A stretch of DNA of 64,000 nucleotides. Source: Agapetus fuscipes. Taxonomy: Eukaryota > Arthropoda > Insecta > Trichoptera > Glossosomatidae. Numbering within the stretch: the first letter of the stretch is position 1; every line of letters starts with the position of its first letter. The notes beneath the pieces were generated by a model. That model saw nothing but the letters and a program-made list of their open reading frames with translations. It did no database searches and was not told the origin of the DNA. Of this stretch, positions 30,629 through 41,087 are shown piece after piece. Location of the stretch: NCBI GenBank assembly GCA_951799405.1, contig OX637362.1, forward strand, positions 12,572,493 to 12,636,492. The letters are read 5' to 3'. The translations under genes and the position numbers were made by a program.

Positions 30629-31302
30629 ATACTGTTGAAATGGACTTTCTAAGAAGTATGATTGGGAAAAAACGGAGTGACAGGGTGAGGAATGATTTTG
30701 TAAGAGAAGAATGTGGTGCAATAGAAAGTGTGAAAGTGAAGATTAAAAGAAGTTTGTTAAGATGGCTTGGGCATATGGAGAGAATGAATGAGGAAAGACT
30801 GACGAAGAAAGTATATGTTGGTAGAATAGATGGATGTCGTGGTAGAGGAAGATCGAGAAAGGTATGGATGGACCAAATATCCGAAATTGCGAATGAATGG
30901 AATATCCAGAGTCATAATAAAAGAAGATCCTGCATGAAGAAGGTTACGACTCTGGAGGAAATAAAAGAAGAATGTAAGGACAGAAAGAAATGGCGGTTGA
31001 TCTGTAATGTTGGCGAATAGGGTTTATTGAAATTAAATTTGTTTTATGTTTTAGTTTTTTTTTTATGCGGCTGACCACCCATACTGTACAAAATTGGTTC
31101 ACTTTGCCAATGTCACCCCTGTTACAGGGAAGGACGGCAAGAGTTGCAGGGTGTATGTCCATTTGAGATTGGTTTTTATGTTGTAGGCTCACATGAGGCA
31201 TGTGCAAGCGCGAACTTGTACATGTCTGGTTGTGGGAATGCATGTAATGTGAATCTCCAATGTTACATATCTTTGCAACTTAGATTAGATTAGATTAGAT
31301 TA
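30629..31302 (+). mobile_element. RTE1: pol end plus 3' UTR, inserted in MITE3
   Basis: One insertion holding the longest RTE1 coding piece (30640-31020), a ~40-base linker, the 3' UTR from 'atgcggctgaccacccatac' and four TTAGA units. A near-duplicate ATTAAAG/ATTAATG flanks it. The first ~20 UTR bases are replaced by T-rich sequence. Confidence 0.8.
30640..31020 (+). pseudogene. RTE1 pol C-terminal fragment (127 codons, open)
   Basis: Open frame with MIGKKRSDRVRNDFVREEC, RSLLRWLGHMERMNEERL, GRGRSRKVWMDQISEIANEW, RRSCMKKVTTLEEIKEEC, KKWRLICNVGE and stop. The RW.GH.ERM...GR.R..W.DQI pattern is typical of the region after the reverse transcriptase in RTE-like elements. The RT domain itself is missing, so it is a 5'-truncated copy with an intact C-terminus. 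It is about 45% similar by eye to RTE2 in the same region. Confidence 0.75.
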
Positions 31303-31547
31303 ATGAGTGATTTCCCCCAAAATCTGCCGTTTTTGTTTTTTTTTTAAGTTGATTTTCTTCATCACTGTAACTCTTTTGCTAAGACTATAAAGTGTAAGAA
31401 ACAAAAACGGCAGATTCTGGAAGAAATCACGCTTTAGTATTTTCCGTAAACTTTACTTTTCTCAAGTTGTGCAGCTCGTACTAAGGGTACTGATGTTCAT
31501 ATGCAAATGCGATGAGATTAATGCATGTAATGTATGATTAATGTATA

Positions 31548-31720
31548 ATCTAAGTTGCAAAGGTATATAAACATTTAAAGCTCATATCAAATGCATGCAC
31601 ATGCCCACAAACAAACACGTGTAAGTTCGCTCTTACAAATTAAAATCCGAATCTAAAATGAACATTGTCTTACTGTATGGGTCAAACTATGTTTTACAGA
31701 ATAGGTGATTAGGCTCAAGC
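31548..31720 (-). mobile_element. RTE1 3' end, decayed
   Basis: Minus-strand 'ataatctaagttgcaaaggt' to 'agaataggtgattaggctca'; internal losses around 31670-31690. Confidence 0.6.
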
Positions 31721-31959
31721 AAAGTTTTAAATTTTTTTTTAATGGAAGTTGTGCTTATTAATAAGGCATTAAAAAGAATACAGTAAAGTTGCTAGTTTGT
31801 ACGAGATTCTTTCTCTCATTAGAAGTTCCAAACATTTTTGAATTCGGAACTTTGGTCTGGAACATGCGAGATTAGGCGTTGCTCATATATAAAAATATGG
31901 GCTGCGGTTCTGTGAAGATTATTAGACGTGATCGTTTACCTCAATATTTCATCAACCAA

Positions 31960-32015
31960 GCTTCTCTAAAACAAGGGTAACATTGGCAAAGTGAACCATT
32001 TTTTACAGCAACCCT
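31960..32015 (-). mobile_element. RTE1 3' UTR short fragment
   Basis: 'aaaacaagggtaacattggc' and 'aagtgaaccattttttacag'. Confidence 0.6.
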
Positions 32016-32272
32016 TTGATATTCGAACCGCAAAGCCACCAATACAGAAGTTACACAGTGAACCATTTGTTAAAAAATAAATAAAGTCAACTGCAATTTT
32101 ATTAAAAAAAATTAAAAAAACAAATCTTGACTTATAAGTTGTCTATGGCTTACCCCTCATACTGTAAAAAATGGTTCACTTTACCAATGTCACCCCTGTT
32201 TCAAGGAAGATCTGCAAAAGTTTCAAGGCTTATGTTTATTTAAGGTTTGGTTTTATTTTCAATTACACATTT

Positions 32273-32527
32273 CGCTGCCTTAGTTCTAGTTTATCAAATA
32301 CGCCATTGAGAAAAATTTACATGAGCAATGTTTGCATGTTTACTGGACCAATGTGTCTTATAAAAACAAGAAATTTATTTTAAAAATATTTAAAAAAACT
32401 CTCACATTATCGAGTTTTACGGTTTTTCTTAGCTCAGATTGTGTATAATTTGATTCATAAGACAACTGCACGAAAAAGTTATATTTGACAGGATTGGCGT
32501 ATGCAATAAACAAGAACTGGGGGAGCG
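32273..32527. mobile_element. MITE1 (255 bp), duplication ATTT
   Basis: CGCTGCCTTAGTTCTAG to GAACTGGGGGAGCG, flanked by ATTT (32269-32272, 32528-32531). Confidence 0.8.
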
Positions 32528-32558
32528 ATTTAGCAATTATAAGCGCAAACTTACAAGT

Positions 32559-32652
32559 CGCTGCCTTAGTTCTTGTTTACCCATAGACCATTCAGCTAAT
32601 TTTACATAATTGACGGAATTGGTCTATACGGTAAACAAGAACTGGGGGAGCG
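32559..32652. mobile_element. MITE1, internally deleted (94 bp)
   Basis: Both ends are kept (CGCTGCCTTAGTTCTTG and mirror) but the centre is lost. Flanks AAGT and TAGT differ by one base. It sits at the same point of the RTE1 UTR as the MITE1 at 6684. Confidence 0.75.
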
Positions 32653-32738
32653 TAGTGTCTGTTTGTGGGCATGCTTTTGATATGAGTTTTGAATTTTAAT
32701 ATATCTTTGCAAATAAGATTATATGTATAACCCGAAAT

Positions 32739-33896
32739 CAATCATAAAAGTCATTATCGAACCGTAAGCAAGTTGACGTTATTTACACCGACTTTTCTAA
32801 AGCGTTCGACAGGGTATCACATGATATTCTGCTCACCAAGCTTCATGGAATGGGCGTGACTGGTAGTTTTTTGTCTTGGCTCCGAAACTACCTTACATGT
32901 AGATCTATCGCTGTCAAGATAGATAATTTCATATCTTACTCCTTCACACCAACTAGTGGTGTTCCTCAGAGCTCTCACCTGGGTCCTCTGCTTTTCCTTT
33001 TATTTATCGACGATATTACCAAAGAATTTCCTGACACTAACGTTCTTATGTTTGCTGATGATTTAAAATTTTTCAAAGTTATTGATAGTGTTGATGACTG
33101 TATTAGTCTTCAACTATCACTGAATAAACTGGCGGTCTGGTGTTCCAATAATAAACTACCACTGAATGTCTCGAAGTGTATAGTCATGAACTTTTTCAGA
33201 TTAAAAAATCCCATTTATTTTGACTATACACTCAATTCAACCAGTCTTCGAGTGGTAACAGAGGTCACTGATCTTGGAGTTATTTTTGACCGTGGGCTGA
33301 CTTTTACTTTGCACATTGCCTCTGCTTGTGCGAAGGGTATGAGAATGCTTGGTTTTATAAATCGCATCACCAAGGACTTCAGGGACATCACTACATTAAA
33401 ACTTTTATATACATCGCTTGTACGTAGTGTTCTTGAGTATTGCTCACCTGTCTGGTCTCCTCATTACTCAGTCCATATAAATAATATTGAAAAAGTCCAT
33501 ATTAAATTCTTAAAAATTATTAATTTTAAACTTAAAATTCCGATATCGGATTTTGATCCCATCCACCTAAACTCCTTTCTAAACATAATTAGTTTGTCTG
33601 ATAGACGAAAATTTATTGATTTACTTACCCTTTATAAAATTAAAAATGGCCTGTTAGACTGTCCGCTGTTGCTTGGCGAGATAAATTTTTTGATCCCTCG
33701 ACAAGGATCAAGACAGGTAGTTCCTTACCGCCCTGTAGCTTCAACTACTAATGCTCATTACCATAGCTGCATTAATCGCTTACAGAGACTGGCTAATATT
33801 ATGTTTGCGTTGGACATGCAATCGTATAATAATAGTTTAGATAAGTACAAGGCAGGTTTAAAAAGGTACTTTTTGAGTGAACGAGCATCATCATAA
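32739..33896 (+). pseudogene. Jockey/CR1-group reverse transcriptase fragment
   Basis: Open from just after a TAA near 32736 to the stop at 33896; the first ATG at 32850 is internal. In order: motif A TDFSKAFDRVSHDIL (Asp codon 32790), SGVPQSSHLGPLLFLLFIDD (32955; Ser for the usual Gly), FADD (33051-33062), the WCSNNKLPLNVSKC block, a DLGV motif and a LEYCSPVWSP thumb/C-terminal block. The fingers domain and endonuclease are missing. There is no internal stop, so decay is mild. Jockey versus CR1/Daphne placement needs a tree. Confidence 0.8.
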
Positions 33897-34264
33897 AATC
33901 TAAACTAATTTTAGCATATTTTACTGTTTAATATATATTGTATATGTATATTGTATATTCTCAAATGTAAATACTTTTGAACAACTTTATGTAATGCTTT
34001 ATACATGTTTAATTTTAATATGTTTTTGCTTTGTTTCTAACCTTCTGTTTATATAAATATAGGTTTATTTTTTCTTTCTTTTCTTGGTTATTCTTTTGTT
34101 TTTTACTGCAATGTTTCACATATATATATATATATATATATTGTTGTATTTTATTGTTTTTTATTGTTTTTCATATTATTTTTTTCTTGTATTTTATTGT
34201 TCTTTTTTTCGCAGTTTTGTATAAACTCACTTAATATATACTTTTTGTAAAAGGCTTATGCCGT

Positions 34265-34275
34265 AAATAAAAAAA

Positions 34276-34318
<43 letters not shown>
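34265..34318 (+). repeat. (AAAT)n tail
   Basis: About 12 units of AAAT/ATAA directly after the element's 3' UTR. Confidence 0.9.
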
Positions 34319-34320
34319 AA

Positions 34321-34633
34321 GTATATTAAAAAATAAATTGTCGAACCTGACTCTGATAATTCGAGCTGCAGCCATTGTGACAATGATATTGAAGCAAGGT
34401 GTATGAAATATTGAGGTAAGCGGTCTTGTTGTAACATATTATATTGGATATCATGTGTACATAGCAGTCCATGAGCAGATTTGTATAGATCAGCTAATAA
34501 TACAGCAAGTGGTACAGTCCTAACACCGACATTACTCACAATGGAAGTTAGAGCCCACTCGCCTGGTCTGACACAGAGCTGTATCACTTATATGATTTCA
34601 GAGCTGCGGTTCGGTTAATCATAGTGTGCAGGA
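34321..34633. other. unassigned
   Basis: Mixed composition; the minus-strand ORF over it (up to 34587) has no recognised motif but is longer than chance neighbours, so it might be a fragment of another element. Confidence 0.3.
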
Positions 34634-35309
34634 ATCGACTTCCTTAGAAGTATAATAATAATATAAGTCGCAAAGATATAATATAAATGGAATGGACTTG
34701 ACTTCAGGAATGGACTTCAGGAATGGACTTCCTAAGAAGAATAATAATAATATAAGTCGCAAAGATATAATATAAATGGAATGGACTTGACTTCAGGAAT
34801 GGACTTCCTAAGAAGTATAATAATAATATAAGTCGCAAAGATATAACATAAATGGAATGGACTTGACTTCAGGAATGGACTTCAGGAATGGACTTCCTAA
34901 GAAGTATAATAATAATATAAGTCGCAAAGATATAACATAAATGGAATGGACTTGACTTCAGGAATGGACTTCAGGAATGGACTTCCTAAGAAGTATAATA
35001 ATAATATAAGTCGCAAAGATATAACATAAATGGAATGGACTTGACTTCAGGAATGGACTTCAGGAATGGACTTCCTAAGAAGTATAATAATAATATAAGT
35101 CGCAAAGATATAACATAAATGGAATGGACTTGACTTCAGGAATGGACTTGACTTCAGGAATGGACTGCAGGAATGGACTTCCTAAGAAGTATAATAATAA
35201 TATAAGTCGCAAAGATATAATATAAATGGAATGGACTTGACTTCAGGAATGGACTTCAGGAATGGACTTCCTAAGAAGTATAATAATAATATAAGTCGCA
35301 AAGATATAA
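34634..35309. repeat. minisatellite, 8 units of 75-105 bp
   Basis: Each unit has 'ttcctaagaagtataataat', 'aagtcgcaaagatataa' and 'gaatggacttgacttcagga'. Length varies by the number of short 'aggaatggacttc' sub-repeats. 'aagtcgcaaagatata' resembles the minus-strand RTE1 3' end, and a truncated minus-strand RTE1 UTR follows the last unit directly. The array probably grew from that 3' end. Confidence 0.85.
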
Positions 35310-35431
35310 TATAAACATTAAAAGCTCATATCAAATGCATGCCCACAAACAAACACGTGTAGTTCACGCTTGTACAATAATGTACATGCCGCATGTGAAC
35401 CTACAACATAAAAACCAAATCTCAAATGGAC
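35310..35431 (-). mobile_element. RTE1 3' UTR, continuing from the minisatellite
   Basis: 'cattaaaagctcatatcaaa' to 'ccaaatctcaaatggacat'; cut by SINE1. Confidence 0.75.
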
Positions 35432-35770
35432 ATGTCAGGTGGTAGAGTGCTTGCATTCCGTGCTGAAAGCTCGGGTTCGAATCCCACCGGGGATGTCAGA
35501 AATGATTTCCCGTTTCGGTGTTTATTTCAAACCCCAAAATAAAATACCGGCGAGGTTTACTCAGCCTTCACAAGAAATGAGTACCAGCGATCGATCCCGA
35601 GGGATCGGGAGCTGGGAAATTCCCACTTCAACTGAAGTGGTTAGCGTAAGGCCGGCCCCCTTACCTGTAAAAATAAATAGGTTCAACTCGCCACATGCGA
35701 CCCCTTCGAGGATAACGCGGCAAGAAGTTACACTATATGTGTAGCTTAGTTGCGTTAGTTGCGTTTTGCA
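35432..35770 (+). mobile_element. SINE1, nearly full length
   Basis: Starts inside box A ('gtcaggtggtagagtgcttg'), box B 'gggttcgaatccc' intact. It has an extra 'gatcgatcccgagggatcgg' block at 35588 and two GTTGCG units at the 3' end. Confidence 0.85.
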
Positions 35771-35787
35771 TTGCGATGACACTTTGA

Positions 35788-36110
35788 GGACCGGTTCGTA
35801 GTCCAGTGGCAACACTTTGTACTCGTAAACGGAACGTTGTGGATTCGGATCCCGGCGGAGCACACAACATACACAATTTATATTTCCAAATATACTCTTT
35901 GCTGGGTTGAAAACAAATCATAAAACCTTTACCAAAGACCGGTCACTAAAAAGGTTAATCCAGCCTAACAGTATCTGGGTCTTGCTTGAGTATTGGTGCT
36001 TTGTAGGGACGACCAAGCTCGTACACCTCTGCGGCACTACAATAAGTGTCATAGACCCCTAGAGTCTCTTGAATCTACGGAGCCTCGTGCACAAAATTTC
36101 TTAAAAAAAA
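35788..36110 (+). mobile_element. SINE2, full length, variant end
   Basis: Head 'gaccggttcgtagtccagtg', decayed box B ('ggattcggatccc'), body, and the variant end 'acctctgcggcactacaata...gagtctcttgaatct'. Confidence 0.8.
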
Positions 36111-36119
36111 GTGTGTCAT

Positions 36120-36275
36120 TGCAAAGGCGCTATAGTCTATATGATTGGACGAAGAGGTGAGTCTTGAGACGTCTTTTGAACAGTCTCTCCAAATCCAGTT
36201 CCCTCAGTCAGGTGGGAATAGCATTCCAAGTCATTGGAGCGGCCGCCTTGAATGCCCTGTCTACTAATGGACTTC
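36120..36275 (-). pseudogene. L2/CR1-like pol C-terminal end
   Basis: Minus-strand DRAFKAAAPMTWNAIPT, stop, LRELDLERLFKRRLKTHLF. The A.P..WN..P..LR...L..FKR.LKTHLF pattern marks the C-terminus of L2/CR1-type polyproteins. Short and broken. Confidence 0.55.
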
Positions 36276-36572
36276 CAAAGAAGAGTGATTGGGAAAAAAT
36301 GGAGTGATAGGGTGATGAATGATTTTGTATGTGAAGAATATGGTGCAAGAGAAAGTGTGAAAGTAAAGATTTAAAGAAGTTTGTTAAGATGGTTTGGACA
36401 TATGGAGAGAATGAATGATGAACGACTGACAAAAAAAGTATACGTTGCAAGAATAGATGGTCCACACGCGGCATGTTTGAGCGCGAACTTATACGTTTCT
36501 GCTTGCGAAAATGCATATAATGTGAATCCTTAATTTTACATATCTTTACAACTTATATTAGATTAGATAAGA
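36268..36572 (+). mobile_element. RTE1 with internal deletion joining pol to 3' UTR
   Basis: Coding 36268-36456 (KRVIGKKWSDRVMNDFVCEE region, one stop at TTTAAAG) runs at 'agaatagatggtccacacg' into the 3' UTR (36457-36572) in the same orientation. The internal loss of ~400 bases again ties pol and UTR to one element. Confidence 0.75.
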
Positions 36573-36597
36573 CTAAAAAATTGCGACAAAAATTCAC

Positions 36598-36775
36598 ATG
36601 CCTTTACAAAAAACCGGCCACTAAAGGCCCATCAAGCCTGACAGGAACTGGGTCTTGCTTGAGAATTAGCGATTTCTTTAGCGAAGACCAAGCTTGCAGA
36701 GATTTCTTGAGGCGTATGCACACCCAAAAAACAGTGCTCACCAAATAATTAATCGTAATATTGTTACGAACTTAG
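36598..36775 (+). mobile_element. SINE2, 5'-truncated
   Basis: 'aaaaccggccactaaaggcc' to 'gctcaccaaataattaatcg', the standard SINE2 3' end. Confidence 0.8.
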
Positions 36776-37092
36776 AGTAGATACATACGTGCGGCACTTA
36801 TAGTATAATGATGATAGGTAGTGTTACGAGCTACGAACTTCAAAGTACCTACTCACGCCTCTACAGATATAATAGTGTATATTCAGTATGATCCATGATG
36901 GTAGTAGTAACGTGTAATCTAGAACAGAGATCGAACGGTTTGGAATATGCAAGAAAGATCTCTTTTATACCTTTATAAAGAAACTGCAATAGGGCATCAG
37001 GAAATGTCGATTAAAACATTGAGCCGTGAAGTCGAAAGCCAGAGATAGAAATCAATTGTTGTAAATTGTGAACCAAATCGAATGAAAAAAAA
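36776..37092. other. unassigned
   Basis: No gene or repeat recognised. Confidence 0.35.
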
Positions 37093-37418
37093 AAAACGCA
37101 ACCAAGCTACACATAAAGTGTAACTTCTTGCCGCGTTATCCCCGAAGGGGTCGCATGTGGCGAGTTGAACCTATTTATTTTTACAGATAAGGGAGCCGGC
37201 CTTACGCCAACCACTTCAGTTGAAGTGGAGGTTTCCCAGCTCCCGAGAGTGCTGGTACTCATTTCTTGTTAAGGCTGAGTAAACCTTGCCGATACTTTTT
37301 TTTGGGGTTTGAAATAAACACCGAAACGGGAAATATTTTTTGACACCCTCAGTGGGATTCGAACCCGAGCTTTCGGCATGGAATGCAAGCATGCTACCAC
37401 CTGAGCTATCGACCGGAC
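37093..37418 (-). mobile_element. SINE1, full length
   Basis: Minus-strand; box A 'tagctcaggtggtagcat' and box B 'gggttcgaatccc'; 3' end joins an A-run at 37084-37094. Confidence 0.88.
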
Positions 37419-37828
37419 TAAATAAATTCTGTTAAAATAAATAATTGCTGTTTAATTAAAAGAGAACCCCTGTAAAATCATATCAATATTATTATTTAAC
37501 AATGTATAAGTTGCGGTTCAGTTTTCTCGCACGGTCCAGACCGCAAATAGCAGCCGGGATTGTTTATAGTGCGCCACTGTGACCTGTACATTTGCATGGA
37601 ACATTTGTGTGGGCCGGCAACGCTACTGCCTATACCTACTCAGTATATAATCATCCCTAGGTCTACATATCACCTACGTGCTACGCTCTATATTTTAATG
37701 TTAATCATTATAATAATTATAATAATAATAACAATTTGATATTTCACCGTAAGGGCACTGCAGAGCATAGCCCCTCCTGAACAGACATGTCTTCAATCCT
37801 GATTTAAAAGCATTTGTACTCTCCACCG
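37419..37828. other. unassigned
   Basis: AT-rich with a GC-richer stretch at 37530-37640; nothing recognised. Confidence 0.35.
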
Positions 37829-38463
37829 TGTTATGTTTAGAATGGACCTCCTGATGTACTTAAAGGATACTTACTCCAGCTAGCTGTCATCAGCATCACT
37901 CTTAAGGCGTGGGGTTCTTTCCTTGTATTGCTTACTTGTATTTTGGGAAGGTTGTATATTAAAAAACAAGTTTAACAATAACAAATAAGGGTTTATTCAC
38001 TTTAGTAATATGGGAGAAAAGGGGAAATAAGGGAATGGCCCGACCTGTACTTTGTCACTAAAACACTCCCTACTCTGTTGACTGGAGTTCCGAACTGGAG
38101 GCCTGAGGCAGCGCCCCAGGCTAGCGGCGGCTCACGAGGCGGACGCCTCCACACGTTGGAGCCCCTGGGTGGGCGCTCCTATGCACCCGTCTCCAGTCCA
38201 CAAGGCGGATACCTTGCTAGCAGGAAATCCAAGTACATGGGGAGGAGGGAGCTCCATGGTAATGCCCCCTCTTGCACCGCTTGGTGCTTGGTCGCCGACG
38301 TCTGAATCGGTTGACATCTTCCCGAGAACTCATGAGTGACGGCCCGATCAGATCACACGGCGCAGTTCGGCCACTTCCGTGACCGTTCGGCTCCGTTCGG
38401 CCCACAAAACACACTGTACACTTCGAGAATGTTCTTTCTATGTTATTTTAAAATAACATAACA
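37829..38463 (-). mobile_element. LTR1 solo LTR, duplication ACCG
   Basis: 635 bases, TGTTATG to CATAACA, flanked by ACCG (37825-37828 and 38464-38467). It confirms the 4-bp duplication length for LTR1. Confidence 0.85.
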
Positions 38464-38470
38464 ACCGTTC

Positions 38471-38514
38471 TCAGCTCATGTGGTAAGGCATTTACCACTA
38501 GACTACGAACCGGT
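38471..38514 (-). mobile_element. SINE2 head fragment
   Basis: Minus-strand 'taccactagactacgaaccg' plus ~20 bases. Confidence 0.55.
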
Positions 38515-38751
38515 CCTTGAGATCTTCTCCCTCAATCTTACCATACTATATGATAAGATGAAGACGACGGTATTTCTCATTTCTTAAAATGCGATGTACA
38601 TCAGCTTGCTCTGATTAATGGTTGGAAGAGGTTTTTTTGTGGTGCGCATACGTCGGATGACTTCTTCATTGGTGACTCAATCACACCAAGAGATCTGATG
38701 CACATCTCAAAGCTTCAATTTGAATATTTCTCATTTCTCATTATATATGTT

Positions 38752-38935
38752 CCTGTATTCTGCCGCTGTTTCGCTAGGTGTGGCCGGCACCTCCGCACGT
38801 GAGTATCCCCTTTTTTCTGTCTTTGCATACCTCTTTCATCTCTTCAACATTCATCACTTTCTTTACACATACTTTTCTCTTATTTTCACTGCAGGTTCCA
38901 TTTTTTCGCAATTTTAACTATTTGGTCTATCCATA
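38752..38935 (-). pseudogene. RTE-like pol C-terminal fragment, diverged
   Basis: Same layout as RTE2 ('gccgctgtttcgctaggtgt', 'catacctctttcatctcttc', 'atttggtctatccat') but strongly diverged. The minus frame is broken. Confidence 0.55.
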
Positions 38936-39747
38936 TCGCCGAAGTAAAATAATTTTTGCCTTTTGAAAGACGTCAAGAGTCCAGACAGATCACCATTTGT
39001 GACTTGATCCATACAGCAGATCTTCAGCGTTCATAAGTTGAGAAACGAGAAATGAGAACGTTTATAAGTTAAGGAACTATGAATAGTTAAAACATGATTG
39101 AATTATTTATTGATAATGTTTACATATATCTGCTTCTGGCCTAGCAAAAAAAGGTTGGTAAATTGCATTCTTCAAGGAAGAAAATGATTTTTAAGTTGTA
39201 TATTTTGATACATATTTTTTGTAATACACTAATGGAGTCGTAAAGATGTATGTAAACACATTAAAGCTTCAGGAAAAAATACTACAAATAAAAAAAAACA
39301 TATTATTTTTCTTGTGCCACGTAAACTTCCATGCCTGAGTATTCATTATATTTGTTTTAATTTTAAAAGCCCCGAGGCATTCTGATGTTCACTCATATCA
39401 AAGGTTTTCTTTGAGAATATGTAAAAGCCTCGTGTTGATACAAACTTCTTCGTATTTACATCAACAGGTAATGTACTTACAATATTTCTAAAAGCATCTT
39501 CTCATACAACAATGAGTTTTGAACATTAAAAATCTTGATTTAAAATTTATTTAGAAACAAAATTCTAATTTAACACTTTTCACACAATATATCAATTTAT
39601 TTCAATTATAAATTACTAACGTTTTCGACCATATTTGTTTTTAAGAAAACATAACTAATCAATCAATATGAATTTTCACAGTGTTAATACACGAACCCTA
39701 AATAATATACTTAAAATATTATAAATTAAAAAAAGGCAATATTAATT
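38936..39747. other. unassigned
   Basis: AT-rich, low complexity; no ORF or repeat recognised. Confidence 0.4.
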
Positions 39748-40015
39748 CTTGAAAGGTTGTGGATTCGAATCCCGGTGGAGCACAAAAATATACCATTTAT
39801 ATTTCCAAATGTGCTCTTCGCTGGGTTGAAATATTCATAGACCTTTACCATAGGCCGGTCACTGAAAGGTCCATCCAACCTTATAACAAATGGGTCCTGC
39901 TTGACAATTGGCTGTTTCTGCAGGGACTGCCAAGCTCGCACAGGGCTCTTGAGGTGTGATTCTCACAAAAACAGCGCACTTCAAATAAATCATCCTATTA
40001 TTATTATTAAGGATA
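39748..40015 (+). mobile_element. SINE2, 5'-truncated, with (ATT)n tail
   Basis: Begins before box B ('gtggattcgaatcccggtgg') and ends 'aataaatcatcctattatta', showing the short ATT tail of this SINE. Confidence 0.85.
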
Positions 40016-40099
40016 ATTTACACCTAACTCCAATAAGACCAAAATCTAAATTATGTATGATTTCTTTCGTCAAATCATAAATTTGTTTGCATATACATT

Positions 40100-40192
40100 A
40101 ATCAGTAAAGATGTAATAATTAAGGTTATCATAAGACACATTGGTCCAGTATACACACAAACAATGTTCATGTGAAATAACCTCTAATGGAT
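40100..40192 (-). mobile_element. MITE1-related fragment
   Basis: 'cataagacacattggtccag' and 'aacaatgttcatgtgaaata' match the inner MITE1 sequence on the reverse strand. Related decayed pieces: 40860-41020, 50046-50110, 58285-58503. Confidence 0.5.
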
Positions 40193-40217
40193 TTAAGATA
40201 AACAGGCACTATAATAA

Positions 40218-40787
40218 TAATCTATAATCTAAGTTGCAAGGATATATTCATTCAAAGCTCTCAGATGTATGCCCACAAACAAACATGTGTAGTTCGCGCT
40301 TACAAATGCTGATTGTGTACTTACAAATAAAATCCAAACCTCAAATGAACATATAACAACTCTTGCCGACATTCCCTGAAACAGGGGTGACATTGGCAAA
40401 GTGAACCATTTTTTAAAGTATGGGTGGTCAGCCTCATACCAACCTATAAGTCAAGGAATAACTAACACTAAGAGGATGAAATATGAATGGCTGATTTAAT
40501 CTATAATCTATAATCTAAGTTGCAAGGATATGTTCATTTAAAGCTCTCAGATGTATGCCCACAAACCAACAAGTGTAGTTCGCGCTTACAAATGCTGATT
40601 GTGTACTTACAAATAAAATCCATACCTCAAATGAACATAAGCCCCACAACTTTTGCCGACCTTCCCTGAAACAGGGGTGATATTGGCAAAGTGAACCATT
40701 TTTTACAGTATGGGTGGTCAGCCTCATACCAACCTATAAGTCAAGGAATAACTAACACTAAGGGGATGAAATATGAATGGCTGATTT
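40218..40787 (-). repeat. tandem duplication of an RTE1 3' UTR copy
   Basis: Two ~280-base units (40218-40496 and 40497-40787), each an RTE1 3' UTR followed by 'actaacactaag.ggatgaa' and 'tgaatggctgatttaat'. This subfamily has a (TATAATC)n tail instead of (TTAGA)n, as at 59877. Confidence 0.85.
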
Positions 40788-40859
40788 AATCAAGACGGTA
40801 ATTGGTGTTGAAATTCTTAATTCGAAGCAAAGTACTTAAACACTCTTATGAAAACTAAA

Positions 40860-41020
40860 AATTGATTTCATAAATATTAAAGACAACTCTCACATTATCG
40901 TGTTGTACGTTATTTTCTTAGCTCAGATTGTGTAGAATGTGATTTTTAAGACAATTTCATTGAAAGGTCATCTTTGAATCAAATAGGCAATAAGCTAAAT
41001 AAGCACTGGAGGGACAATTT
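40860..41020 (+). mobile_element. MITE1-related fragment
   Basis: 'gacaactctcacattatcgt' and 'ttagctcagattgtgtagaa' followed by the variant end 'agctaaataagcactgga'. Confidence 0.5.
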
Positions 41021-41087
41021 TGTTACAAAATAAGACAAATATAGCTGATCATAGAAGAACAACATGGTTTTGAAATGAACGGATTCA

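Larger units (their letters stand above)
30566..31490. mobile_element. MITE3, interrupted by an RTE1 copy
   Basis: Ends 'gtacccttagtacgagatgc' (30566) and 'gcagctcgtactaagggtac' (31490). Left arm to 30628, right arm from 31303. The uninterrupted family copy at 41088-41328 shows the two halves belong together. Confidence 0.75.
32128..32725 (+). mobile_element. RTE1 3' UTR copy with two MITE1 insertions
   Basis: UTR pieces at 32128-32272, 32528-32558 and 32653-32725. The tail is decayed at 'gcaaataagattatatg', where the Jockey/CR1-like element begins. Confidence 0.7.
32726..34320 (+). mobile_element. Jockey/CR1-group non-LTR retrotransposon, 5'-truncated
   Basis: Pol fragment, AT-rich 3' UTR of ~370 bases containing a TA run (34121-34140), and a tail of (AAAT)n at 34265-34318 after 'aaaggcttatgccg'. 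A microsatellite tail instead of poly(A) is usual for CR1-type elements. The 5' part of pol is missing. Confidence 0.8.

Noticed and set aside
34634..35309. CRISPR-like array
   Set aside because: Units are direct repeats without unique spacers, in a eukaryotic repeat context; it is a minisatellite.
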